DNA of 64,000 nt from Glandiceps talaboti (Eukaryota; Hemichordata; Enteropneusta; Spengelidae). Positions 47,064-58,240 of this stretch are shown piece by piece. Within the stretch, counting starts at the first letter, position 1. Each line of letters opens with the position of its first letter. The stretch is from contig NC_135562.1 of assembly GCF_964340395.1 (NCBI RefSeq), positions 23,964,173-24,028,172 on the forward strand, read 5' to 3'. The notes under the pieces are model-generated. The model was not told the DNA's origin, searched no databases, and was given only the letters and a program-made list of their open reading frames with translations. Made by a program: the position numbers and the translations under genes.

Positions 47064-47320
47064 ATGCAAATTTGTTTGTATTTACTGTAAACATCGACGG
47101 ACTGCACTTGTTGAGTTTATGATAAATATTTTACCCAACACCCATACTATGTGTCTATTAATTTTTACTGCTAATTTCCAATTGTAATCCTTGTATTTAT
47201 CAAAAAACTAAATTTCACATGCTTTTTTGACCAAAAATGTGTGTTTTATACCAATTTTCCCCAATTTCTTGGTAAAGTTACTGACCATACATTCATGTAA
47301 ATTAAAATTCAATATTTCAT

Positions 47321-47470
47321 AAGTATATGTTATTTGCCAAATACCGTTCCATATCTTGCTGCGAGAGGTAATTTTTTCTGGTATAACGGAGAGCCGGAGG
47401 CGAGCCGTTATACCAGAAAAATTACCTCGAGCAGCAAGATGTGGAACAGTATTTGGCAAATAACATACTT
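47321..47470. mobile_element. Palindromic MITE, arms about 70 bp
   Basis: TATGTTATTTGCCAAATACC pairs with GTATTTGGCAAATAACATA, and GAGGTAATTTTTTCTGGTAT with ATACCAGAAAAATTACCTCG. The centre is GAGCCGGAGGCGAGC. It lies inside the piggyBac relative. Confidence 0.92.
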
Positions 47471-48396
47471 ATACGTCACCTACGACTACGAAATTTAATT
47501 TTTGAATGTCTAAAAATGCTGTTTCATTTTAAAATAAAATCACTTCCGCGTTATACTGTTGAGCGTAGTATCACGTACTTCTCTAATGACTACAGTGCGG
47601 TTGTTTACATCTCAGCCTTAACTTTATCATCCAATCAGAGTGCGCGTTTGCTCAGTAGTATGACGTAATGTTTACTATTTGCATATCACTCAAAGATATA
47701 TTCAAACTTATAACCTTCAGCAGAAAAATGAGTGCGTCTTTGTTTTGCGTACTGTATTCCATTAAATGTACAGAAATGTTCGTGATATACTTTGTTGTTC
47801 TAGTTAAGGAAAAATTACACCCTCTGTGGTGGTAATTTCCATATCCTTCATAAATTTAGGAATTCATGTTTACGATCGCTTGACGACCGTGTGTTCGCCG
47901 TCACTGGACTTTCACGGTTGTGTGTGGAATTTTTGACTATTTCCCTGTGACATGAAAAGTACAGTTCATAGACTTGTTACAATGTATACAACGGTGATAT
48001 TTTGTTCGATTGACAACAAATTTGGATTTGGAAATGTTGGTTATAGCTCGATCTCTAGTTGTCTGCTAGATTTGTTTACAAGGGGACGTGCATTGATCAC
48101 GTGATACAACAAGCAAAAATACGGCTGTTGGTGAAAAATACGCCTGTGTATCTGCAGGGCTCTCGACCAATCAGAATGCGAGATTGGTGACAGGTGACGT
48201 ATAATTATTGATATACTTGTAGATGAGACCATATCCCACCTGTTTTGGTGTAAAATGATCACTATCAAAACATTGTGTACAACTGTGTGCTACCGAAAAA
48301 GTCCTTGTCCTAGGGGGTCATTTGCATGGAAAGTCTATGGCATCTTAAGGGTTAAAACCCAATCATAGCGGGGACGATGTCATTCTCAATAACTTG

Positions 48397-49631
48397 TTCA
48401 TCTGTCACTCTGTCAGCTGACACCTTTGTTGTTTTCAATGTATACTCGCAACCTTTGTATTGATCCTTCACACATAAGCGTCGAGTAAAACTAAAGAGTT
48501 TCTAATTAGTTCAAACAACTATTCAACCCTCTACCACTACCAGACAGATTTCATTGAAGTTTGCCGTCAGTATTATTTTCGATAGGAATAAAATGCATAA
48601 ACCCGCTAATGGTAGTGTGATTCACACTATGGTACAAGCTTTCGGTAAATCAAAGGCAAAACCAGCCTATCCGTAACGTCGGTTCGGCCGTAGAAGCATG
48701 TTGGAACTGCCAGATTTTCACAAACAAACGATGCCATGCCATTTTTCTCTAATAAAGTATAAAAGTTCAACAAACACATGAAGTTGGCATTCAGTGTCTT
48801 GTTTGAGTATGTCTCAACCCAAGAGTGATTTGTGTCGTTGGTTTACTCCCATGTCTTGAAAAGAGTTGAACAGACTAATGTACAATGTACCTTTCGATAA
48901 AGTGGCGATGTTATCTCCAATTGTCAGTTTCATGTTCAATTTGACTCCGAAAACACTTTCAGTTTGTAATTAGACATTGTAGACTGGTACATACAACTTC
49001 GATGAAAGCATGGATTTTCCAATATGGCGACCATGACGTCACAAACTATTGCAAGTTTTTGCAGTTCTCAATAGGGAAGTATAGTAAGTAATAATAATAA
49101 TAAATACTTCATAGATCCCAGAAGGGGAAATTGGGAAACTGCCAGCAGTACAACAATTCACAAAATACAAAAATAATATAATTATAACATATACACAACA
49201 AGATACACATACATGTAATGTTAAATTTAAACAGCTACAATAATTTAAAACTCAAACCCACAAGATCACTGCACTGCAGCTCAACACTGGTCTAACATGA
49301 TGTCTGCAGGTAGTGAGCTGTGCACAAACTTTTCGTGTTTCGAAAGTCTAATTTATCTGTGGACATTTAGATTGAAATAATTTCAGCTTTCCTAAGAATA
49401 GTAATCAAAAACACTGGTTAAAAAAAACCTGTTATGAGTTTCTTATTTGTGCTAATATTTTGTAGTGATAAATTGGCCTTCAACTTTCCTTTGAAAGTTA
49501 TATATGTACTACTTGTTTGATATTATGATGTACTTTGATTTTATCATTAAGTTACTCATTCAAGTTACTTATTTATGCTAATTTATGCTAATGAGTCAAT
49601 ATACTATCAACAAAACCTGGGGAGAACACTG
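48397..49631 (-). mobile_element. hAT-like element, copy 3, reverse orientation, truncated
   Basis: The right edge CCTGGGGAGAACACTG is the 5' terminus of the family. The body matches copies 1 and 2 in reverse complement (for example GGATCCTTCACACATAAGC-like and ATGGCGACCATGACGTCAC). The left edge is lost where family A repeat inserted at a TT. About 200 bp of another repeat replace 23 bp at 49088-49291. Confidence 0.8.
49088..49291 (-). mobile_element. 3' end of a non-LTR retrotransposon or SINE
   Basis: It begins with (AAT)n and continues ATACTTCATAGATCCCAGAA then GGGGAAATT. Read on the reverse strand this is an AATTTCCCC...GATCTATGAAGTAT end with an (ATT)n tail, the form of many CR1-like 3' termini. 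It interrupts hAT-like copy 3. Confidence 0.55.
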
Positions 49632-49679
49632 AGTCTGCATATACAAATTGCTTCATTTCACAAAACCAACGATAATAGC

Positions 49680-50070
49680 AAAATGGCGGCCAAGAATCAT
49701 ACTTTGCCCAATAACTCTTGAAGTTTAACACAGAGAGACTTCATTCAAGTGTCAAAGACGAGCTTTCTAATGACACATTGAAGTTTGACCTTGACCTTGA
49801 CCTCTAGGGTCAAATAGCCATATTATTGTCCAAGTGTATGTATATCTCTGATATACTATAGCCCACATATGCATGTCACTTCGTTTCACAACCCGTACAG
49901 TAACAACCAAATGGCGGCCATATTTGTCATAAGTATTCACATTTTACTCATTAACTCTTGAACCTTAATAGATGGAGATAACATTCAAGTGTCTACCTCC
50001 ATTTTATCAGGAATGACCTGTGTAATGAGACCATGACCTTCGATCTTGACCACAGTGTTCAAGGTCAGAT
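49680..50070 (+). repeat. Family B-like repeat without head
   Basis: It shares CAATAACTCTTGAAGTTTAA, CACAGAGAGACTTCATTCAA and TTGACCTTGACCTTGACC with 44530-44655, followed by a second diverged unit (TTAACTCTTGAACCTTAATA). Each unit also has an AATGGCGGCCATATTTGTC phrase. Confidence 0.7.
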
Positions 50071-50094
50071 TACAAAAATTTTTTAAAATACATT

Positions 50095-50440
50095 TTTGAT
50101 TTATTTTGCCATAATATGGGGAGATCATATTTTAGCATTTATACCCACAGACACTGCCAATTAGTCAGAAAGTGTGAGTAAATATCGGTAAATGTTGGTT
50201 AATAAGACATGTAGAGTGTAGTTTTTGTTTACTGATGTCTGTTACAACCACTAGCAATGTATTTTTTCACAATGCTGTTGAGTTTTGTTCACCTAGTGAC
50301 TACGCTCGCCATAGGCTACGTGCTATCCATGTCTCTTTATGACGTCATAAAATCCCGTGGTCTAGGTGGGACCGGAAATACCCGAAAACTCTCGAAGTAA
50401 ATCCGAAGGGAAGTGACTGAAAAAGGGTCATTTTAAGGTG
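50095..50440 (-). repeat. 345-bp dispersed repeat, copy 2
   Basis: Reverse complement of 35495-35842. Confidence 0.8.
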
Positions 50441-51081
50441 TTTGCAGACGCTTTTGAAAAGTTTTAAAACCAGAATGCATTTCACAAACATGTCGTCTAG
50501 CAAATTAGCGATAGTGAATGTGAGCATTTTGAATCACCTTTAAGTTCAGACATAAAATTATCATAGTATGATTCATACAGACATCATGTAAAATCGATGA
50601 GGTGTGTTTGTGTGTCTGTGTTGCAATCTTTAAGACAATGCTGAGATGTAGTTGAAATTGTCCAGGATCTACACACACAGATAAAAAATAATCCCTTTTT
50701 GGTGTTGAGTGGCTGTATCATTTGAATTGGCATAATTGCCATGATGTTATTCCTGTTTTAACTGGAAGCCAGCAAAATACTGCACTGACTCAACAACTTG
50801 TCATTGTAGTGTCAGGCTAGATGAAATCATTCCCTTACATTTACCTTTACATCATTTCAGGCCACACACACCTTGCCAAAATAGTAAGAGTATATGGTCA
50901 CAATTGATGTCTAGCCAATACTGTATATTATATATATGCTTTATTCAAAGTACCGTGGCCACCGGCCTAACGTACAGAAATCAGTGTATACAAAAAACTG
51001 CTAGTGTAGATGTTTGTTGTGACGTACAATCAGCAATGGTACATACAAATCCACATAATACTAATAGCAATACAACCAAAA
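50441..51081. other. Unique stretch, nothing recognised
   Basis: No supported gene. The GAGCATTTTGAATCACCTTT phrase is near 50522. Confidence 0.45.
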
Positions 51082-52620
51082 TTAGTCCAACATACTTTGG
51101 CGTAAACGGAAAGCAAAAAATACAAACTTTGCTAAATTATTCTGAGTATGAACATGATTTGTTCTCATCAAAGAATAAAATTTAAATTGCGAAGGAGGCT
51201 GAAAGAAATATTGTGGAATATACAATTCTCTCAATTGTTGATATACAGGGCATATTAAACAAAAATGAAATTCATCTTCAATGAAATTACCAATGTTACA
51301 AAAAATACACATTCTTCTATCTCTAGATACACCGTCTCTCCTTCCCTTTTCTATTGTTAAATTGTGATTGGAAGCTCTAAATCTACAAAGAGTTGATATT
51401 TGACAGATAACTTTCATACTGCAGAAGAGATTTGAAATGTTTGTATGTGTCTAGTTTTGGACTTTTTGACAAGCCATTGACCCAACCCTGACCATCTATA
51501 TCATGACATCTCTGCTTGAAGAGATTTAAAAATAAACGTTCGTCTCCCACTCCTTGCATAATCCATACCTCCCCTAACCCATACGAAAATAAAAGATTTT
51601 TGACGTGCAGTGCCCAACAGTTCCGTCCATTTTCAGTCATATTGACTTGATACAGGTGACAATGATGAACATACCTAGAATCGTCCATATTTAATATATG
51701 CAACCAATATTTAATTATCCTTACAAAGATATTAACCTTGAGAGAAAAACGCCCAAGTTCCCCAGTAACAACGAGATTGGATGTGTTACTGTAAAGACGC
51801 AACACATAACGGCAAAATTTGAATTGCACTCGCTCAATATCTAGAGCTTTACTCTTATCAAGAAATGCATTAAATAGGGAACAAATCATTTGGAGAAGAA
51901 CTGTTGGTGCATTTTTGAATATTTCGATAGGTACTCCATCAATTCCAGGGGCTTTACCCTTTTTCATTTTCTTATAATACACTCAACAATCTCGGGGATT
52001 AAAATATGAGCATTCAAAATATCAAAATTGCGATCATCAAATTCATGAGTGTCATCAACATCGAGATTATCAACAGTCTTTGATTAATGATTGAAATTCA
52101 GCATCAACATTTATGTCCGCAGCGGGGTTTAAAAGATCTTTAAAGTAATTGTACCATTCGTCATTTGATATATTCGGTGATGGTGATGAACGACCTAAAT
52201 TTAATGACCTCCAAAAAGATTTAGAGTCATTACGATCAACCAGTAATAACTGGTTACACAGTTTTTGTTTGTACGTTTTCTTTTTATCCTTTATCAGCTG
52301 TTTATGATTTCTCCTCGAATTAAGGTAGTGTGCTAAGTTTGTATTGTTTCTATTTCTGCGAAATTTTGAAAGAATGCGATGCATTTCTTTTTTACTTCGA
52401 TGACATTCTGTATCAAACCATGAATTACGATTAAAACAACGTCTACCTGATACTTGCTGCGTTTTTAACATCGATGAGGCACAGTCCTTAATGATATCAT
52501 TCGGTTTGCTGACAGCCGAATTTAAATTCAGTGCGTCAATGTGTGTGTAAAATTCTTCGATATTGACCTGCGTATGTTGTGTGTCCCATTTTGAAATGAA
52601 TTCATCAAAAATACAATACT
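51082..52620 (-). pseudogene. Reverse-strand LINE polyprotein lacking most of the RT core
   Basis: Read from 52620 down: a pre-RT linker (FDEFISKWDTQH...SSMLKTQQVSGRRCFNRNSW), then basic SKKEMHRILSKFRRNRNN and DSKSFWRSLNLG to about 52070. After a frameshift comes MKKGKAPGIDGVPIEIFKN, the RT opening, to LLQMICSLFNAFLDKS. The frame then jumps directly to KALDIERVQFKFCRYVLRLY, which belongs after the RT, so roughly 300 residues including motifs A to C were deleted in frame. The tail has LCRFRASNHNLTIEKGRR and the knuckle CIFCNIGNFIEDEFHFCLIC (CX2CX10HX4C), reached after another frameshift near 51385. Same group as the LINE at 27545. Confidence 0.8.
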
Positions 52621-53702
52621 GTATATGTCAACCCATACTCACTTTCAACGTCACTTGCCAAATACACAGTCATACCTACGCATAATATTATAACCAACTC
52701 ACTCCAATCAAATATCCTCAGTCCTTTCTTTAACCCTATCCTATGAGCCCCACTGACCCTTTGATACAAATTATCACTTTCTCTCCATTGTCTTTATTGG
52801 TAGTGTGCCCCCACTGGCAGCCTGCACACAGTGCTCTCCAGATTTGACTGTTTTTTGTAGCTAATAGACCATTATCCGTCTCGTGGGAGACGCCATTGAG
52901 TGCATAGCAACCACATTCGGGTGGTCAAGCTGAAGTGTCAACCACTTATCAACACCATTGTTCTTGATGTCATCGTACGTACAGTGCAGTATGTATGATC
53001 ATGGAAGTATACTTCCATGGTATGATAAATCAAGGGAAGCAAACTTTTAAAGTATGGTTGTAAAAACGATGTGCGTATGTAAAATTCGCCAGCAGGGGAT
53101 TCATAACTAGCCGTCAGACGTGACAGTGATTTTTGGCCGTCTGGGAGCAGATGAAGAGCGGTTGAGATTGACAGTGTTACCTTTGAAATCAGTTTCAACA
53201 TGAACTTGAAAATATTACAGTTGGATCTACTCGAGGATCGCAGGCCCTATGGTTGAAAACTTGAATGTCAGGTCGTGAATATTGTATTCCTATTTTTAAA
53301 CAACGTCTAAAATTTGATACAATGTCATAACTTTTCCATAGACTTTTTATACGTCGTGTAGCGTCATCTAAAAACCAACACAACAAAGTGTACGGGATCA
53401 CTTTACTGTAACGTGCCATTAATAGTTGGCAATGATGTAATTCTTAGTCTGTAATTCGTCAGTTAAATTCGTCAGGGTCCGCTAAAAACTTTGAAAACGG
53501 TTGAGATTTTTTTTTCCACTGTCTTTGATTTTATCATATAAATTTATAAATGAGCTATATATGTATTTAAGATTAAAATTTAGAGATATTATGTCGTTTT
53601 ATTTTACGAATTTGGACTATGAGTTCTACAACATGTTCATCGAACTCAAGTATAAACATGGCTGACACATACACGTGTTTCACGCATCGCCGGTGATTCC
53701 CT
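52621..53702. other. Unique stretch, nothing recognised
   Basis: Two short reverse-strand frames (52938-53201, 53195-53419) have no motifs. ATCCGTCTCGTGGGAGAC at about 52876 could be an element end, with a weak partner at about 54550. Confidence 0.35.
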
Positions 53703-53912
53703 ATTCTAGTTCCTGACGACCATATTCCGATTTTACTCTAAGTTATCTTCATACAGTACTATTCTAGTTCCTGACGACCGTATTCCGATTTTACTCTACG
53801 TTATTAAGGTAGGGTAAAATCGGAATACGGTTGTCGGGAACTAGACTGATAGGTACATGTATTGTATGAAGATAACATATGGTAAAATCGATTGTCAGGA
53901 ACTGACTATGAT
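53703..53912. repeat. Doubled inverted repeat (AGTTCCTGACGACC / GGTTGTCGGGAACT)
   Basis: TAGTTCCTGACGACC followed by TATTCCGATTTTACTCTA occurs twice forward (53709, 53766) and its complement occurs twice (about 53814-53850 and 53880-53910), with ATCTTCATACA and TGTATGAAGAT between. The whole can fold on itself, a foldback with duplicated arms. Confidence 0.85.
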
Positions 53913-54856
53913 TTCCCGACCTGTGACGATAATTTAGAACTTTTCAATTCTGAACTCTAGGACCAAAACGGGACATTAGCACTCTAAAAATATGTAAGAC
54001 TTTTAGCTTTCGTCCGTATTTGTCAACAGTGTAAATGTCAACGGTTCATAAGGGCTTACGGTCGGTGGATGTGTAGTACTACGCCACACTTCATGTGCAT
54101 TGCATTCTAATATACTTATATTGAATATTGGTGAAATGTTTCCATGTACATGTGTACTAATAATCAAAACTACTCGATTTTGCTTGTCATTAATTACCAT
54201 TTCTCAAGATTGAAATATTTTAGCCATCTAGTAGTATGTTGCATAAGTTTGGCACTGACAATGTATTCCCAGAAATGACAGTCAGTTCGGAAATATAATG
54301 ACGGTGTGACACTGACGAGTTTTTCTTGTAACTTGTTGTTGACACGCCATATTTTCGTAACATGCTCTTTAGTTCGTGTACTTTCAATATTTCAATGTCT
54401 TCCATGACAACTTACGATTGTAGATGGTCACAAACGGTCATATTTTTTTCAGACTAATGCATTGACTTTCATATGAACAACATGGCCACTCCGCAAAGCT
54501 TGACCTCCGTAGCAACCATTGCTAGGTTATTTGCATATCTCGTTAGATCTGCCGCGAGACGAGAAATGCTTTATTGGCTGAGGAAGGAGTTAAAGTTTTC
54601 ACCATTGGTCTATGAAACCCCAAGGATAACATCGTCACCGTGAACTTCAAACTTTTTCCTGTATTTAGGCCGATCTCAACTAAAGTTTTTTACCACATTG
54701 GGTTCTCTGCTGGATTTTCCTTTTTGCTGACATCCCATTCATATGGTAATGATGTACTCAAGTAAATTCCTGCACCTGTGTAGCAGACTACCAGCTCTTC
54801 ATTGTAGAAGGCTGCCAGAAAAGACATTTAACATCATCAAGTAATGTAACCTACAG
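53913..54856. other. Unique stretch with a short SAP-like frame
   Basis: Apart from the SAP-like frame listed separately, no supported feature. TTGCTAGGTTATTTGCATAT and CCGCGAGACGAGAAATG at 54520-54570 might be part of an element end. Confidence 0.35.
54220..54405 (-). pseudogene. Possible SAP-like domain fragment
   Basis: From ATG at 54405 the reverse strand reads MEDIEILKVHELKSMLRKYG and VSTTSYKKN, a SAP-like helix-loop pattern comparable to that at 28014. The rest of the 61-codon frame shows nothing. It may be the first exon or a remnant of another element accessory gene. Confidence 0.35.
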
Positions 54857-55538
54857 GTGAGGAAACTTACTCACAGAGGCAATAGAGCCGGTGTTAATCA
54901 AAGGGTGCTCACTAAACATATTCACATTTCACCAATGCCCATTCAACATGAAATTCCATCTCATACACCTTCCTCTGATGAGAACTGTAAGCCAATCACT
55001 AGACATTGCAAACTGCTGCTCACTACCTTGAATGTGAGATCCATTTGTAATAAAGCAACTGAAGTTGGTGACTTTATATCAGAGAAAAACAGTGACATTA
55101 TTGCTCTTACTGAGACTTGGATGAAAGATGATGGAAATGATCACATAATCAAAGAATGCACTCCAAGTGGATATTCATTTCAACATTCACCTAGATGCAC
55201 ATGTGGTGGTTTGATTGCCCTCATCTACAAGTCTAATATGAAACAGTGTTCATGGAAACCACTGAAATCTATTATGTCATTTGAAGCAACTGAAGCCACT
55301 TTGAAACATCAAGGTGTAGCTTTAAAGCTTGTTAAAGTATATTGACCCCCACCCAGTGTCAAGAATAAATTCACAGTACAGCAATTCCTACATGAATTTC
55401 AATCAATCCTCGAGAAATATGCTTCATATGCTGGTAAACTCTGTATCGTTGGGGACTTTAACATACATCTTGATAATCTCTCAAATCCAACTACCAAAGA
55501 AGTTCATCGATTCCAACTACCAAAGAAGTTCATCGATT
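54857..55538 (+). pseudogene. Apurinic-like endonuclease part of the L2/CR1-like LINE
   Basis: It reads LLTTLNVRSICNKATEVGDF, DIIALTETWMKDDGND (the TETW catalytic motif) and GYSFQHSPRCTCGGLIALIY. A TGA at 55343-55345 interrupts VY/PPPS, where related elements have arginine (YRPP), so CGA to TGA is likely. The same frame continues past it to LCIVGDFNIHLDN (the GDFN motif, about 55444-55482). The frame is then lost in a 26-bp triplication. The last EN motif (SDHSPVHARL) lies in the next block. Confidence 0.85.
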
Positions 55539-55562
55539 CCAACTACCAAAGAAGTTCATCGA
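55486..55562. repeat. 26-bp unit repeated three times within the EN domain
   Basis: TCCAACTACCAAAGAAGTTC plus ATCGAT begins at 55486, 55512 and 55538. The two extra units add 52 bp, which is not a multiple of 3. Confidence 0.95.
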
Positions 55563-57900
55563 GGTCATTGACTCATGTGACCTTAAACAATGGGTTAAGG
55601 AACCTACACATGCGCATGGCCATATCCTGGATTTAATCATCTCAAACTCAGATGTCATTAGCTCAACATCAGTAGATTGTCAGTCTCTCTCAGACCACAG
55701 TCCTGTCCATGCCAGATTAAACATTAAAAAACCACCCCTTGAGAGACGTGAAATTGTCTATCGCTGTATCTCCTCCATCGAAATAAGTGATTTCTCCAAT
55801 GATATTATTGCTACTCCAAGTTTGCATGTACCTGTCACAAATCTACACTCTGCCCTAAGTACTTACAACTCAGCGTTAAATGGTATTCTCGATAAGTATG
55901 CACCCATAAGGAAACGCATTATTTCTGTACGTCCAAATACAAAGTGGTATACTCCTGAAGTAGATCAAGCCAAAAAGCTTCAGAGATCAGCTGAGTGAAA
56001 GTGGAGGTTAACAAAATTAGAGATTCATAAGCAGATTTTCAAGGAGAAATGTCACATTCACAACAAATTGATTCGTCAAGCCAAATGCCACTACTATGTC
56101 AACATAATTGAGGAAAATGCCAATGATCAAAGGTCACTCTTCAAAACTGTTTCAACACTGTTTCACAAGTCAACTCCACTACCAAGCCATAACTCGATTC
56201 CAGAACTTGCTGAAAGATTCAATCGATACTTCATTACCAAGATAGAAGATATACGTCATAGACTTGATTCCAGTACTATACCTACTCAGCTCACAGATTA
56301 TGAAGTCCATACCACATCAACTTTGTCATCATTTATGCCATCAACTACTCAACATATTCGTAAAGTCATCATTGATATGCCTTCAAAGTCGTGTTGTCTT
56401 GACCCTCTTCCAACTTCATTATTGAAAGATTGCATTGACCCACTGCTTCCATTCATAACGATGTTTGTAAACAGCTCTGTCGAAAATGGCATAATACCAG
56501 ATGCGCTCAAGGCTGCAATTGTCACCCTGATACTCAAGAAACCATCCTTAGACTGCAACATATTAAAGAACTATCGACCGGTATCTAATTTGCCATTTCT
56601 CTCTAAAGTCCTTGAGAAGATAGTGGCGACTCAAGAAAACAACCATCTTATGACCAACAATCTTCTCGAACCACTCCAGTCTGCATATAGAAAGTACCAC
56701 AGTACAGAGACTGCCCTGCTCAAGATTAATGATGACATTTGTTTATCAATCGATTCTGGTAAATATGTCCTCCTTATCTTATTGGATCTTTCAGCTGCTT
56801 TTGATACCACCGACCACAACATATTACTGAACAGACTTTCTAATCTTGGCATCACTGGTATGGCCTTAAAGTGGTTTGAGGTCTATCTCCAACAACGTTA
56901 CCAGTCAGTTAAAATTGGAAATACCCACAGTAAACCATCACACCTTGCCTGTGGGCTACCACAAGGATCAGTGTTGGGCCCTCTTTTGTTTACAATATAC
57001 ATCTCTCCACTGGGCAATCTCATTCGCAAGCATAACCTACAGTTTCATCAATACGCTGATGACAACAATGTCCTCCTCGCCTATTCATATCCAGATGCTT
57101 CTACAGCCATTTACTCTACAGAAACCTGCATCAGTGACATAAAACTATGGATGACAGAAAACAAGTTACAGCTAAATGACTCAAAGACAGAGATTCTCCT
57201 TATTCGCTCCAAATTCAACACATTGCCTGATCCAGTAGACCATCTTAAAATTGGATCAGCATCTGTACCTGTTGTGAAGACAGCACGGAATATCGGAGTT
57301 ACTTTCGACAACACACATATGCTGACACACCATATCAAGAATACATGCAATTCCATTTATAACCATCTCCGTCGAATTGGATCAATTAGAAAATACATTA
57401 CAAACAAAGCCTGTCAAACACTTATCCATGCTATCTTGTCAGCCAAGCTGGATTACAGAAATGCACTCCTTTATGGTCTCCCTGATAACTCTATTGCTCT
57501 GCTTCAATGTACTCAGAACACTGCTGCCAGAATAGTCACTCGGTCAAAGAAATTCACTCATATCACACCAACTCTCCGTGACCTACATTGGTTGCCTGTC
57601 CACTTCAGGATTGAATTTAAGATCCTTCTCCTGACTTACAAAGCTCAAAACAATAAAGCCCCAGGATATATCTCAGAATTAATCGAGGAATATAAACCAC
57701 AACGCTCCCTTCGATCAGCTAAAAAAAAGCTTGTTAGTCCAGCGTACATTTAACAACAAAACCATTGGTGGTCGCGCCTTTACAATCTGTGCTCCAAAGC
57801 TTTGGAATGACCTACCACAGGATATACGCCAGTCCACAAGCCTGGAAATCTTCAAAAAACGACTGAAACATCACATGTTTATGCGAGCATTCTGTGTAAA
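55539..57900 (+). pseudogene. End of EN, reverse transcriptase and C-terminus of the L2/CR1-like LINE
   Basis: It opens FIEVIDSCDLKQWVKEPTH and includes SDHSPVHARL. TGA at 55996-55998 interrupts QRSAE/KWRLTK (CGA to TGA again fits). From 56068 there are about 560 open codons: LKNYRPVSNLPFLSKVLEKI, LLDLSAAFDTTDHNILLNRL (motif A, Asp at 56785-56787), GLPQGSVLGPLLFTIYISPL (motif B) and QYADDNNVLL (motif C, 57052-57063), then KLDYRNALLYGLP and LHWLPVHFRIEFKILLLTYK. After a slip in an A run near 57722 the frame continues as TIGGRAFTICAPKLWNDLPQ and SLEIFKKRLKHHMF, stopping at about 57903. All RT catalytic residues are intact. The RAFxxxAPxLWNxLP tail identifies the CR1/L2 group. Confidence 0.92.
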
Positions 57901-58137
57901 TTGAACACCATCTAGTGCCTTTGAACAATTTGACTTTTTGGAATTTGGCGCTATATAAATTTTTATGATTATGATGATGATGATTGCTAATTTGCATATG
58001 AATATCTTAGAATCCCACAACTTTCTTACTTTCACAGCTGATCTGACATGACAGGTATTTTACATCAAAGAGAAAAAACAAGGCAAATGTTTCTTTCAGT
58101 GTGAAATAAAATATTTTATTGTAATGCATATCTTTCC

Positions 58138-58222
58138 TTGTCATTTTCTTTACACTAATTCATCTTTAATATACATTTATGTCATTTTCTTTACACTAAT
58201 TCATCTTCAATATACATTTATG
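58138..58222. repeat. 43-bp tandem duplication
   Basis: TGTCATTTTCTTTACACTAA then TTCATCTTTAATATACATTT is repeated once with a single change. Confidence 0.93.
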
Positions 58223-58240
58223 CACAGATTCAGTTATCCA

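Larger units (their letters stand above)
46363..48351. mobile_element. TTAA-flanked piggyBac relative, 1.99 kb, transposase mostly lost
   Basis: It starts CCCTTGTGATGCC and ends GGCATCTTAAGGG, with TTAA at 46359-46362 and 48352-48355. The empty site (single TTAA) is visible in the family A copies at 21360 and 33270. Near the left end the phrase CGTCGTTGATATC is repeated (46379, 46422). It contains a piggyBac N-terminal fragment and a palindromic MITE. Confidence 0.9.
45694..48396 (+). repeat. Hairpin-headed repeat family A, copy 3 (head missing, split by a piggyBac relative)
   Basis: Four or so 151-bp units at 45694-46358, then the same 3' end at 48356-48396 (AGCGGGGACGATGTCATTCT then CAATAACTTG), followed by TT and the hAT-like copy 3. 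The two parts are separated by the TTAA-flanked element at 46363-48351. The uninterrupted copies read TTCCTTAAAACCCAAT at this point. Confidence 0.85.
54857..57985 (+). mobile_element. L2/CR1-like non-LTR retrotransposon, decayed but with intact 3' end
   Basis: Endonuclease, RT and C-terminal region are all recognisable in order. The 3' end (GGCGCTATATAAATTTTTAT then a (GAT)n-like tail at 57959-57985) is typical of L2/CR1 elements, which end in short simple repeats rather than poly-A. ORF1 was not found. Damage: TGA at 55343, a 26-bp triplication at 55486-55562, TGA at 55996 and a frameshift at an A run near 57722. Confidence 0.9.

Noticed and set aside
52876-54570. Possible 1.7-kb element bounded by CCGTCTCGTGGGAGAC and CCGCGAGACGAG with a SAP-like gene
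   Set aside because: End similarity is short and imperfect and no duplication is evident; only the SAP-like frame is listed, with low confidence.
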